This document shows positions 40,355-48,511 of a stretch of 64,000 nt of DNA, piece by piece. The stretch's first letter is position 1, and each line of letters starts with the position of its first letter. A program made the position numbers and the translations under genes. A model generated the notes under the pieces. That model saw nothing but the letters and a program-made list of their open reading frames with translations, was not told where the DNA came from and did no database searches. The stretch lies in the NCBI GenBank assembly GCA_963520375.1, contig CAUQQF010000001.1, positions 91,507-155,506 on the forward strand. Direction: 5' to 3'. This DNA comes from JABCPE02 sp963520375 (GTDB taxonomy: Bacteria > Bacteroidota > Bacteroidia > Flavobacteriales > Weeksellaceae).

Positions 40355-42511
40355 CTATTTTTCGTTTGTTTTATCCTCTTTTTTTTCTGGTTTTGGAGGC
40401 TTTGGTAAAAGAACTTTTCTGGAAAGTCTCATTTTCTTTCTGTCATCATAGCCCATGAATTTCACCTCTACTTCATCGCCTTCTTTATATGGTACTTTTT
40501 CAGTTCTTTCCCATGCTATTTCAGAGATATGAAGAAGACCTTCTGTTCCTTTAGCCAACTGGATAAACGCTCCGAACTCCATCACTTTAACGACTTTACC
40601 TTTATAAACTTCGCCAATCACAGGCACGAAAGTAATCTCGTTAATCTGAGCTACCGCTGCATTTATTTTTTCTCTATCCGTTCCAGAAATTTCTATATGT
40701 CCTATTTCTCCTCTCTCCTCTATCGTAATTACAGTATCTGTATCTTTCTGCATTTGCTGGATAATCTTACCACCAGGCCCGATTACCGCACCGATGAAAT
40801 CTTTTGGGATTTCCATCATCACAAGTTTTGGAGCGTGTGGTTTCACATCTGCATTTGGCTTATCTATAGTTTTCAGCATTTCACCTAAAATATGCATTCT
40901 ACCATCTCTTGCCTGCATTAGGGCTTTTTCCATGATATCCATGGTAAGTCCTTGGATTTTGATATCCATCTGGCAAGCCGTGATTCCCTCAGCTGTTCCT
41001 GTTACCTTAAAGTCCATATCTCCAAGGTGGTCTTCATCTCCTAAAATATCAGAAAGCACTGTCCATTTGCCAGATTCTTTATCTGTAATTAGTCCCATTG
41101 CAATTCCTGAAACAGGCTTTTTCATCTGAATACCAGCATCCATCAAGGCCATTGTACCAGCACAAACAGTCGCCATAGAAGAAGAACCATTAGATTCTAA
41201 AATATCTGAAACTACTCTGATAGTATATGGAGTTTCCTCTGGAATCATCACTTTTAAAGCTCTCTGAGCCAAATTACCGTGTCCAATCTCTCTTCTGGAA
41301 GTTCCTCTCAATGGTCTCGCTTCCCCTGTAGAGAACGGAGGGAAATTATAGTGAAGGAAGAATCTCTCATCATGCTGAGAAATCACAGAATCTATTCTGT
41401 TCACATCCAATAAAGAACCAAGCGTTACCGTAGTCAAAGACTGAGTTTCTCCCCTTGTAAAGATAGAAGAACCGTGAGCCGCTGGAAGGTAATCCACCTC
41501 ACACCAGATAGGTCTTATCTGCTGATTATTTCTACCATCTAGACGGATGTTTTCATTTAAAATCAACTGGCGAACCGCCTCTTTCTGCACATCATGGAAG
41601 TAGATTTTTGCTAAAACCTCTTTTTCTTCCAATTCTTCTTCTGTATATTTTTCTAAGAACTCATCTACCACCGCGCTGAATTTATCACTTCTCTCGTGCT
41701 TTGCAGATGGGTCTTTTGCTATATCATAATATCTTTGGTAAGCATAATCCCATATTTCTTTTCTCAACTCCTCATCATGAGTCTCGTGGCAGTATTCTCT
41801 CTTTGTTTGAGCTTTTTCTATTCTTGCAGCCAATCTCTCCTGAGCTTCTATCTGGATTTTAATTTCTTCATGAGCGAAAGAAATAGCTTCTATCATTTCC
41901 TGCTCAGTGATTTCGTCCATTTCTCCTTCTACCATTACGATTGAGTCTTTAGAAGCTCCTACCATAATGTCTAGTTCCACTCCACTTTGTAGAGTTTCCC
42001 AGCTTGGGTTAATACTCAAAACTCCATCTTTTTTAATCACTCTAACCTCCGAGAAAGGTCCATTAAAAGGTATATCTGTAATCGCCACCGCTGCTGAGGC
42101 TGCTAGCCCTGCTAAAGAATCTGGCATCACTTTTCCATCGTAAGAAATCAAAGAAATCATCACCTGAACTTCCGCGTGGAAATCCTCTGGGAAAAGCGGA
42201 CGCATTACTCTGTCCACTAGTCTCATTGTCAATACTTCATCATCAGAAGGCTTAGACTCTCTTCTAAAAAAGTTCCCTGGAACACGCCCTGCTGCGGAGA
42301 ATTTCTCTCTGTAATCTACCGTCAAAGGTAGGAAATCCACCCCTGGATTTGCATCTTTTGCGGCTACCACCGTTGCTAAAAGCATAGTTCCGCCCATTTT
42401 TACCACTACTGCACCATCAGCTTGTTTTGCTAATTTACCAGTTTCTATGGTAACTTCTCTACCGTCTTTCAGCACGATAGTTTCTGTAATTGCTTGAGGT
42501 TTATTACTCAT
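40355..42511 (-). CDS. pnp: Polyribonucleotide nucleotidyltransferase
   Basis: 718 residues, the usual PNPase length. Two RNase PH-like domains are present, the second with FPPFSTGEARPLRGTSRREIGHGNLA (in parts), the catalytic segment. A KH domain (IPKDFIGAVIGPGGKIIQ, about 562-580) and an S1 domain (GEVYKGKVVKVMEFGAFIQL) follow. The C-terminus is Lys/Pro/Glu-rich. The enzyme degrades RNA 3'-5' with phosphate. The 5' leader carries two hairpins. rpsO lies 192 bp upstream with its own terminator. Confidence 0.97.
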   Translation of the reverse strand: MSNKPQAITETIVLKDGREVTIETGKLAKQADGAVVVKMGGTMLLATVVAAKDANPGVDFLPLTVDYREKFSAAGRVPGNFFRRESKPSDDEVLTMRLVDRVMRPLFPEDFHAEVQVMISLISYDGKVMPDSLAGLAASAAVAITDIPFNGPFSEVRVIKKDGVLSINPSWETLQSGVELDIMVGASKDSIVMVEGEMDEITEQEMIEAISFAHEEIKIQIEAQERLAARIEKAQTKREYCHETHDEELRKEIWDYAYQRYYDIAKDPSAKHERSDKFSAVVDEFLEKYTEEELEEKEVLAKIYFHDVQKEAVRQLILNENIRLDGRNNQQIRPIWCEVDYLPAAHGSSIFTRGETQSLTTVTLGSLLDVNRIDSVISQHDERFFLHYNFPPFSTGEARPLRGTSRREIGHGNLAQRALKVMIPEETPYTIRVVSDILESNGSSSMATVCAGTMALMDAGIQMKKPVSGIAMGLITDKESGKWTVLSDILGDEDHLGDMDFKVTGTAEGITACQMDIKIQGLTMDIMEKALMQARDGRMHILGEMLKTIDKPNADVKPHAPKLVMMEIPKDFIGAVIGPGGKIIQQMQKDTDTVITIEERGEIGHIEISGTDREKINAAVAQINEITFVPVIGEVYKGKVVKVMEFGAFIQLAKGTEGLLHISEIAWERTEKVPYKEGDEVEVKFMGYDDRKKMRLSRKVLLPKPPKPEKKEDKTNEK

Positions 42512-42527
42512 AAAATTTAATTTTTAC

Positions 42528-42573
42528 TCCGAAATTTCTACTTTCGGACACCTGCGCCACTTCTTTCGGCAGG
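42528..42573 (-). promoter_or_regulatory. Two hairpins in the pnp 5' leader
   Basis: Stem 1 TCCGAAA/TTTCGGA (42528-42534 with 42542-42548) and stem 2 CCTGC/GCAGG (42551-42555 with 42569-42573), both within about 60 nt of the pnp ATG. The CCGAAAG sequence occurs twice. In other bacteria the pnp leader folds for RNase III/PNPase autoregulation, so a similar role is plausible here. Confidence 0.4.
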
Positions 42574-42605
42574 CATATTGTTAATACTCTATTAATTTTC
42601 GTATG

Positions 42606-42613
42606 CAAAGGTA
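42606..42613 (-). promoter_or_regulatory. -7 element TACCTTTG upstream of pnp
   Basis: An exact TAnnTTTG match on the minus strand, about 95 bp upstream of the pnp ATG, giving the structured leader above. Confidence 0.45.
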
Positions 42614-42654
42614 AGTTTTTTTGAGGGAAAATTTACCATTTTATTTAAAAATTA

Positions 42655-42688
42655 AAAAAAGCAACCCAAAATACTGAGTTGCTTTTTT
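42655..42688 (-). terminator. Intrinsic terminator of rpsO
   Basis: An 11-bp stem (AAAAAAGCAAC/GTTGCTTTTTT) with a 12-nt loop, 15 bp after the rpsO stop in the minus direction. Confidence 0.82.
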
Positions 42689-42703
42689 ATGTTATCTGAA
42701 TTA

Positions 42704-42973
42704 TTATTTTCTGATTCCAAGCTCTGCAATGATAGCTCTATATCTGTTGATATCTTTCTTCTTAAGATAATCCAGAAGTCTTTTTCTCTTACCTACCAAT
42801 TTTACTAGTGATCTCTCAGTAGCATAATCTTTGTGGTTAGATTTCAAGTGTTGAGATAAATGATTAATTCTAAATGTGAAAAGAGCGATTTGCCCTTCAG
42901 CACTTCCTGTGTCCTGCGCAGATTTTCCATGTTTTGCGAAAAGTTCTGCTTTTACTTCTTTTGTTAGATACAT
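42704..42973 (-). CDS. rpsO: 30S ribosomal protein S15
   Basis: 89 residues. The family core DTGSAEGQIALFTFRINHLSQHLKSNHKDYATERSLVKLVGKRKRLLDYL is seen in successive parts, with the GSxExQ and LVGKRRRLLDYL signatures. Primary 16S-binding protein. It is separated from pnp by a terminator and the pnp promoter, unlike the coupled rpsO-pnp operon of E. coli. Confidence 0.97.
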   Translation of the reverse strand: MYLTKEVKAELFAKHGKSAQDTGSAEGQIALFTFRINHLSQHLKSNHKDYATERSLVKLVGKRKRLLDYLKKKDINRYRAIIAELGIRK

Positions 42974-43010
42974 TCCAATATTATTTAAATGATTATTATG
43001 TATGAGGCTG

Positions 43011-43018
43011 CAAATGTA
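43011..43018 (-). promoter_or_regulatory. -7 element TACATTTG upstream of rpsO
   Basis: An exact TAnnTTTG match on the minus strand, 38 bp upstream of the rpsO ATG; no exact TTTG -33 element. Confidence 0.45.
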
Positions 43019-43074
43019 AAAATTATTTTTAGAATAAAAAATTTTTTATGCTAATTTTTGTAAATAAATTAAAG

Positions 43075-43082
43075 TATCTTTG
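43075..43082 (+). promoter_or_regulatory. -7 element TATCTTTG upstream of the lipoprotein gene at 43091
   Basis: An exact TAnnTTTG match; it overlaps the in-frame GTG at 43082, making the ATG at 43091 the more likely start. The distance is very short (8 bp), so the transcript may be nearly leaderless. Confidence 0.45.
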
Positions 43083-43090
43083 TGCGGAAT

Positions 43091-43657
43091 ATGAATCGGA
43101 AAAAATTTATACTATTGGGCATCACAGCTGGGCTTGTTTTGGCTGGCTGTTCTAGTTTTGGGAGTAAATTATTAGACTACAAACCTGATTATAAATTAGG
43201 TAAAATAAAGAAAATAATCTACTTCCAGCCCGCTGTTTTCCCTGAAATAGAAGAAATAAAACCTCCGACAAACCAAGCGTTTTTCAGTGCTGTGACTGAC
43301 CAAATGAGCCTTTACAGCGGCAACATAAAAACCGTTCAAATGGACAGCTCTATGGACTATGACAATGTTGATACTGAGTATATTAAAGAAGTTGGAAAGA
43401 ATAATAACGCCGAAGCCATAATCGTCCCAAAAGTTAAATATTTCAAAGTAGGTATCGGTAAATATGTGTTTTCTAATCAAGTATTGGTAAGCCTAAAACT
43501 CTATGACAGCGATGGAAACCTGATAATGGAGAACCAATACGACACCTACAAAGGCAACGCCAGACTCATAGGAAAAGCCGAAAACTCTATAAAAGTAGGA
43601 ACAAAAGGAGCGATCAAAGATTTGATAAAAAATCTACGAAAACTCAAAATGTTTTAA
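43091..43657 (+). CDS. Lipoprotein of unknown function
   Basis: 188 residues from the ATG at 43091. The signal peptide ends in lipobox LAGC (Cys19). The mature protein has several beta strands with charged loops (Q-A-F-F-S-A-V-T-D-Q-M and N-N-A-E-A-I-I-V-P-K-V-K-Y near the middle). This is reminiscent of small periplasmic lipoproteins such as the GNA1162 or YfcD families, but no sure assignment. It overlaps the convergent prenyltransferase gene by 4 bp at the 3' end. Confidence 0.7.
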   Translation: MNRKKFILLGITAGLVLAGCSSFGSKLLDYKPDYKLGKIKKIIYFQPAVFPEIEEIKPPTNQAFFSAVTDQMSLYSGNIKTVQMDSSMDYDNVDTEYIKEVGKNNNAEAIIVPKVKYFKVGIGKYVFSNQVLVSLKLYDSDGNLIMENQYDTYKGNARLIGKAENSIKVGTKGAIKDLIKNLRKLKMF

Positions 43658-44520
43658 ACAAAAACTGCGCTTACGAGCATAGAAATAACTCCTACAAAAA
43701 TCCAGACTTTCAGTAAAATAGACACCACAAAGTAGTTTTTATTACTCTTATTTTTTAATAAAAATAAAATAAAAATAAGGAAAACAATCGTAGCTCCAAA
43801 ATAATACGAATGCAGACCCAAATTCTGACTTGTCAATATAAATAAAGCAAGAAAACCTGCCGATAAAAGCAGCATCTGCACAAATTTAGATGTTTTTTCA
43901 ACGCCATAAACCATCGGAAAAGTCTTATAACCAAGAGCTTCATCCGCTTCCCGACTAAGCAAATCCTTTATAATATCCATACTCAGCAAAAACAAGAACA
44001 AAAACGCCGACAAGAGAAAAATCCCTATCGTAAAGTACTGATAATAAACCAATATCCCAAAAAACGGATAAACAGAGAGCAGCACATAGGTGAAATTATT
44101 TATCAGTAAAATCTTGCTGAGTTTATGGCTGTAAAACCAAATAAAAAACTGATAAACAATAAAATACAAAAATATTCGCCAAGAGAGATATAATGAAATT
44201 CCCAGCGATAAAATATTCAAAATAAGATAAAAATAAAGGAAATATTTTTTCTTCAGAAAAGCCTGTAACCTAGCACGAAAGGGTTTGATGATTTTATCCT
44301 TTTCCTCATCATAAAACTGATTTATCAGCCCGCCAGCCGCGATGCTCATCAAGGAACAAAAGATAATTCCATGAATTTTAACATCTGTAAAATCAACGGT
44401 TTTAATTATAAAAAAAGTAAAAACATAGAGCGAAAAAGTAAGAAAAACCAGTCTAAAAATCCTCACTCCCAAAAGCAGACTGACAAACTGCATCGCCCTA
44501 TGAAGAAAAAGGGTTTTCAT
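43654..44520 (-). CDS. UbiA-family prenyltransferase
   Basis: 288 residues with eight to nine membrane spans. The first aspartate motif N67-x-x-x-D71-x-x-x-D75 (NQFYDEEKDKIIKP) and the second, DIIKDLLSREADEALGYKT (about 180-200), are the two metal-diphosphate sites of the UbiA fold. Such enzymes attach polyprenyl chains to aromatic or glycerol-phosphate acceptors. The mevalonate kinase gene lies 11 bp upstream, in keeping with isoprenoid metabolism. Acceptor unknown. Confidence 0.88.
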   Translation of the reverse strand: MKTLFLHRAMQFVSLLLGVRIFRLVFLTFSLYVFTFFIIKTVDFTDVKIHGIIFCSLMSIAAGGLINQFYDEEKDKIIKPFRARLQAFLKKKYFLYFYLILNILSLGISLYLSWRIFLYFIVYQFFIWFYSHKLSKILLINNFTYVLLSVYPFFGILVYYQYFTIGIFLLSAFLFLFLLSMDIIKDLLSREADEALGYKTFPMVYGVEKTSKFVQMLLLSAGFLALFILTSQNLGLHSYYFGATIVFLIFILFLLKNKSNKNYFVVSILLKVWIFVGVISMLVSAVFV

Positions 44521-44531
44521 TCAGAAATTGT

Positions 44532-45458
44532 TTAAAATCTGTAAATCACCTCTTTATGAAAACCTTTCAGCATTTTTTCAGCTTTTTCGTAATCCTTAGT
44601 AAAGCCTAAAATATAGCCTCCGCCGCCACTACCACAGAGTTTGAGATAGTAAGCATTGGTATCCAATCCTTTTTTCCATGCGTTAAAAACACTATCTGGA
44701 ATCATCGGTCGGAAATGCTCATACGCCCACTTGGAAAGGGCTTTCATATTCTTAAAAAATGGTGTCATTTCCTTGTTCAAAAAGGACTGAATGCAAGCAT
44801 TATTATACTTAATAAACTCCTCTTTCAAGGTTTTTCTAAATCCTTCGTTTTTTAATTTTTCAAAGAAAATCTGAACCATAGGCCCTGTTTCTCCCACTAC
44901 GCCAGAATCGATAAGGAAAATCGCACCTTTCCCTTCGTTTTCTTCTGGAATTTCCACTCTGCCCACATTTTCCTTGTTTTCTATCAAAATAGGCAGGTTC
45001 ATGTAGCAGATTAGCGGGTCTATCCCAGAACTTTTGCCATGGAAGAAACTTTCCAATTCTCCAAAAACTTTTTTAAGTTCCTTCAATTCATTTTTCCCGA
45101 TTTCTTCAGGTTTATGTTGAACTACAGAATATCGGTCAAAAATAGCCGCTACCAAAGCCCCAGAACTCCCCACGCCATATCCCTGCGGAATATTAGAATC
45201 GAAAAATAATCCATTTTCAATATCTTTCTTTAAAGCTGGTAAATCTAATCTGAACTGCTCTGGAAGTTCTAATTTTGCTAAATATTCCCAATATTTTTTC
45301 AGAGATTCATTAGATTTTTTTTCAAACTCTGATTCTAGAGCAGAAAACTTGAAACAGCCTTTATAAAAGCTGTATGGCAGGGTCAATCCCTGAGAATTTT
45401 CAATAATTCCATACTCCCCAAAAAGAAGAATTTTAGCATAAAAAAGAGGATTCGGCAT
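44532..45458 (-). CDS. Mevalonate kinase-like GHMP kinase
   Basis: 308 residues. The GHMP ATP-binding motif PQGYGVGSSGALVAA is at 91-105, and the C-terminal KLCGSGGGGYILGF at about 278-291. AKILLFGEYGI (8-18) is the N-terminal motif of mevalonate kinase. It phosphorylates mevalonate in the mevalonate pathway; HMG-CoA synthase is encoded 6 kb away. Located 15 bp after the fusion transporter gene and 11 bp before the UbiA-family gene. The identity as mevalonate rather than phosphomevalonate kinase is likely but not proven. Confidence 0.85.
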   Translation of the reverse strand: MPNPLFYAKILLFGEYGIIENSQGLTLPYSFYKGCFKFSALESEFEKKSNESLKKYWEYLAKLELPEQFRLDLPALKKDIENGLFFDSNIPQGYGVGSSGALVAAIFDRYSVVQHKPEEIGKNELKELKKVFGELESFFHGKSSGIDPLICYMNLPILIENKENVGRVEIPEENEGKGAIFLIDSGVVGETGPMVQIFFEKLKNEGFRKTLKEEFIKYNNACIQSFLNKEMTPFFKNMKALSKWAYEHFRPMIPDSVFNAWKKGLDTNAYYLKLCGSGGGGYILGFTKDYEKAEKMLKGFHKEVIYRF

Positions 45459-45473
45459 TGTTATTTTATTTTT

Positions 45474-46772
45474 TTATAAAATTGATTTAACTAATATATT
45501 GAGTGACCAAAGAATAACCAGCACTCCCACTCCTATAAACATGGCTTTTGTAGGGAGTTTTCCTGCCAGTTTTGCTGCCAAAGGTGCCGCCAGCATTCCA
45601 CCAAGAACCAGCCCCAAAATAACCTGCCAATGGCTCAGCCCTAAAAAAGCAAAAAATGTAAGAGCACTAGCAAATGTAATAAAAAACTCTGATAAACTGA
45701 CCGTTCCTATCACAAATCTCGGTGTTTTTCCTTTTGAAATCAGTGTAGTCGTCACCAAAGGCCCCCAGCCTCCACCTCCGAAAGAGTCCAGAAAACCACC
45801 AAAAAACGCCAACAAACCTACATTTTTCAGTTTTTTAGTTTCTTTTTTCTTTCCAAAAACCCTTACCAAAATTCTCACCCCAAGTAAAAAAGTGTAAAAT
45901 GCAAGTATTGGCTTGATGATATGAGTGTATTCCAAACTAAACATGGACAATAAAACCGCACCTGAAACCGCACCTATCACCCCTGGGATGATTAGAAATT
46001 TCAGGAGTTTTTTGTTCACATTCCCGAATTTATAATGGCTTAGACCAGATGCCCCACTCGAAAACATCTCCGCCGTATGAATACTACCACTAATGGCAGG
46101 AAGCGGAATACCCGCACTCAGCAGCGCTGCTGTAGAAGTAAGCCCATAGCCCATTCCCAGAAGCCCATCTATAAGCTGAGCCACGAAACCTATGAGAATC
46201 ATCCAATAAAACAGTCCATCTATTTCTCCTACGAGCCATTTTATCCCTGTTGAAAATTCATCATAAGAAATAAATAAATTTAAGATATTCCCCAGTATCA
46301 GAATAAAGAAAGCTGCGATACTTGTAAATGCAATCTTCTTCCAATGGCTACCTGTATAATCCTGAATATCAGTCGGTTGAACATTATCCACTTGAATATA
46401 AAAATCATTAAACTCTGGATAAAGAGGCGCATTTGTGAGGATTCCTCTATTTTTGGCTTCTTTGGCTATTTGTTTGGTTTGCAAAGTATCTTTCAGAGTT
46501 ATAAAAACCAATTCCTGATTTTCTAAATCCGTTTTTTCAAAAGTTTTTTGGGCAATAGACAGATTAGCACAGACCTCTCTGAGTTCCTCTATCCTATCGT
46601 CTATCTGCTCCCCAACCACCAGAATCTCAGAATTGGGAGCATTTTCAAGGATATAAAGCACCTGCTCAAACGCCAATTCCCCACCGCCGACGATGAGGAT
46701 TTTCCTGCCTACCATGTTTAGAAAAACAGGTAAATGCTGCGCTATATATTTACTTCCTTCCTGAGAATTCAT
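45474..46772 (-). CDS. Siroheme-synthase-like N-terminal domain fused to a TSUP (TauE/SafE) permease
   Basis: 432 residues. Residues about 14-140 form a Rossmann domain like the precorrin-2 dehydrogenase part of siroheme synthase: FLNMVGRKILIVGGGELAFEQ (in parts), GGGELAF at 29-35, then a region ending NDFYIQVDN. From about 146 to the end lie about eight membrane spans with TSUP motifs (GLLGMGYGLTSTAALLSAG near 205 and GFLDSFGGGGWGPLVTT near 325). TSUP permeases move sulfite or other sulfur anions. The fusion links siroheme/sulfite metabolism with transport and complements cysNDH in this window. Confidence 0.85.
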   Translation of the reverse strand: MNSQEGSKYIAQHLPVFLNMVGRKILIVGGGELAFEQVLYILENAPNSEILVVGEQIDDRIEELREVCANLSIAQKTFEKTDLENQELVFITLKDTLQTKQIAKEAKNRGILTNAPLYPEFNDFYIQVDNVQPTDIQDYTGSHWKKIAFTSIAAFFILILGNILNLFISYDEFSTGIKWLVGEIDGLFYWMILIGFVAQLIDGLLGMGYGLTSTAALLSAGIPLPAISGSIHTAEMFSSGASGLSHYKFGNVNKKLLKFLIIPGVIGAVSGAVLLSMFSLEYTHIIKPILAFYTFLLGVRILVRVFGKKKETKKLKNVGLLAFFGGFLDSFGGGGWGPLVTTTLISKGKTPRFVIGTVSLSEFFITFASALTFFAFLGLSHWQVILGLVLGGMLAAPLAAKLAGKLPTKAMFIGVGVLVILWSLNILVKSIL

Positions 46773-46775
46773 CCA

Positions 46776-47165
46776 TTATAACCCTTCAATCTTATCTGTA
46801 AGATTATCGATAAAGCTTTGTAACGGCTTCTCTACCATCATTTTAATGAATGGATTGAACTGCCCTTCAAATAATATTTGGACTTCGGATTTATTTTCAG
46901 AAACTGGATCCATCTGCCCTGTCAGAGAAAAATCCAAGGAAGGATTCCCTGATGTAAGCACCACCTTCTTGTCCTCCACTATTTCTGAGATTTTCAGTGC
47001 GATTTCGGGCATTCCTTTTAGACCGAATTTAAAGCCATTTTCTGTCGTTTCAAAAGAAACTAAGCTTTCTGGCATCAGATGTTTATAGTCTTCAGGTTTT
47101 TTCAGCATTTCGAATAAATCTTTTATAGATTTATTTACCATCACTTTTCTTCCTTCTAATTTCAT
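46776..47165 (-). CDS. SRPBCC/START-like lipid- or ligand-binding domain protein
   Basis: 129 residues with the helix-grip pattern of SRPBCC proteins: GRKVMVNKSIKDLFEMLKKPEDYKHLMPESLVSFE (in parts), alternating strands, and a long C-terminal helix KPLQSFIDNLTDKIE. No catalytic motif is known for the family member. Divergent from the NUDIX gene with only 40 bp between starts, and 3 bp upstream of the TSUP fusion gene on the same strand. Function unknown. Confidence 0.7.
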   Translation of the reverse strand: MKLEGRKVMVNKSIKDLFEMLKKPEDYKHLMPESLVSFETTENGFKFGLKGMPEIALKISEIVEDKKVVLTSGNPSLDFSLTGQMDPVSENKSEVQILFEGQFNPFIKMMVEKPLQSFIDNLTDKIEGL

Positions 47166-47171
47166 TTTTTA

Positions 47172-47179
47172 TATTTTTG
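47172..47179 (+). promoter_or_regulatory. -7 element TATTTTTG upstream of the NUDIX gene
   Basis: An exact TAnnTTTG match 26 bp upstream of the ATG at 47206, inside the 40-bp divergent gap. Confidence 0.45.
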
Positions 47180-47205
47180 CAATATTAACTTCAAAGATTC
47201 AGCAA

Positions 47206-47811
47206 ATGTATAAAGTTTTTATCAATGAAAAAAAATTATCCATCAATAATCTTCCTAATGATGATGAAAAAAATATCGCTTATGAGGATTTTGCAACCAT
47301 AGAAATGGCTATGGATATCTTGGAAAACTCTTCATGTCAATCTGTAAACCTCTACGGCGAAGACCCTGATAAAATTTGGGATGATTTCCACGATTCTTTT
47401 ACTAATATAGAAGCAGCGGGCGGCATCGTGAAAAACGATGAAAACAAGGTTCTCTTCATCTACAGACTGGGAAAATGGGATTTACCAAAAGGAAAACTAG
47501 AACCTAATGAATCCCTTGAACACGCGGCTGTAAGGGAAGTAGAAGAAGAAACAGGAATTCAAAACTTGAAATTACAGAACTTCATCGGGTCTACTTATCA
47601 CACTTATAGGGAAAGAGAAAACAATGCTCAGATTCTAAAAACTACTTTTTGGTATCTGATGAAAAACACTGACAGCAAAGAACTTACACCACAGACAGAA
47701 GAAGGCATCACAAAAGTGGAATGGAAATCCAAAGATGAAATCCTCTCCGAGGTTCTCCCAAATACTTTTAAAAATATTGAACTCATTTTAAAAGAAGCAA
47801 AAATCATTTAA
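47206..47811 (+). CDS. NUDIX hydrolase
   Basis: 201 residues. The complete Nudix box G-x5-E-x7-REVxEExGI lies at 96-118 (G96, E102, R110, E111, E114, E115, G117), so the metal-binding glutamates are intact. An N-terminal region of about 70 residues, of unknown role, precedes the NUDIX fold. Substrate (nucleotide sugar, ADP-ribose or oxidised nucleotide) cannot be told. Divergent from the SRPBCC gene; terminator at 47817. Confidence 0.93.
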   Translation: MYKVFINEKKLSINNLPNDDEKNIAYEDFATIEMAMDILENSSCQSVNLYGEDPDKIWDDFHDSFTNIEAAGGIVKNDENKVLFIYRLGKWDLPKGKLEPNESLEHAAVREVEEETGIQNLKLQNFIGSTYHTYRERENNAQILKTTFWYLMKNTDSKELTPQTEEGITKVEWKSKDEILSEVLPNTFKNIELILKEAKII

Positions 47812-47816
47812 AAACA

Positions 47817-47844
47817 AAAAAACTCTCAAAATTGAGAGTTTTTT
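47817..47844. terminator. Bidirectional terminator between NUDIX and dNK genes
   Basis: A 13-bp stem (AAAAAACTCTCAA/TTGAGAGTTTTTT) with a 2-nt loop between convergent genes. Confidence 0.88.
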
Positions 47845-47847
47845 ATG

Positions 47848-48462
47848 CTAAAAAAGTCCGTTTAATTCGGCATCTATTCTATCCAAAATATATCCGAAAT
47901 CCTCTTCTCTTTCTACAAAATCCAAATCATTTACATCTATAATCAAGAGTTTTCCTTCTTTGTATCTGTTGATCCATGCTTCGTATTTATTATTAAGCCT
48001 CATCAGATAATCGATGCTTATTCCCGACTCGTATTCTCTTCCTCGTTTCGCAATTTGTTTGGTAAGTGTAGAAATATCGGCTTTCAGATAAATCAATAAA
48101 TCTGGCGCGGAAACAAAGCCCTTCATCAGCTCAAAAAGAGATGAATAATTCTGATAATCCCTCTCCGAAAGCAAGTTCATCTCGTTAAGGTTTTCTGCGA
48201 AAATATAGGCATCTTCATAAATTGTTCTATCCTGAATGATATTTTTTCCGCTATCTCTAATTTCTTTAACCTGTCTAAATCTACTTCCTAAAAAATACAT
48301 CTGTAAGGCAAAAGACCATTTGGACATATCTTGATAGAAATCATCCAAATAGGGATTATGATCCACATCTTCAAACTGGGCGTTCCAGCCGTAATGTTTC
48401 GCCAGCATGGTCGTAAGTGTAGTTTTTCCTGCGCCTATATTTCCTGTAACTGCTATATGCAT
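47848..48462 (-). CDS. Deoxynucleoside kinase
   Basis: 204 residues. P-loop GNIGAGKTTL (7-16), the nucleoside site E-D-V-D-H-N-P-Y-L (about 31-39), Q-D-R-T-I-Y-E-D (about 73-80, 'DRS'-type motif) and LID-like KRGREYESGI (about 135-144). These match bacterial dNK/dGK enzymes that phosphorylate salvaged deoxynucleosides. Preferred base unknown. Monocistronic with a shared terminator downstream. Confidence 0.92.
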   Translation of the reverse strand: MHIAVTGNIGAGKTTLTTMLAKHYGWNAQFEDVDHNPYLDDFYQDMSKWSFALQMYFLGSRFRQVKEIRDSGKNIIQDRTIYEDAYIFAENLNEMNLLSERDYQNYSSLFELMKGFVSAPDLLIYLKADISTLTKQIAKRGREYESGISIDYLMRLNNKYEAWINRYKEGKLLIIDVNDLDFVEREEDFGYILDRIDAELNGLF

Positions 48463-48511
48463 ATTTTCTTTCTTAAAAAATGAATTTTATAATAAACCCT
48501 AAAACACGCTG

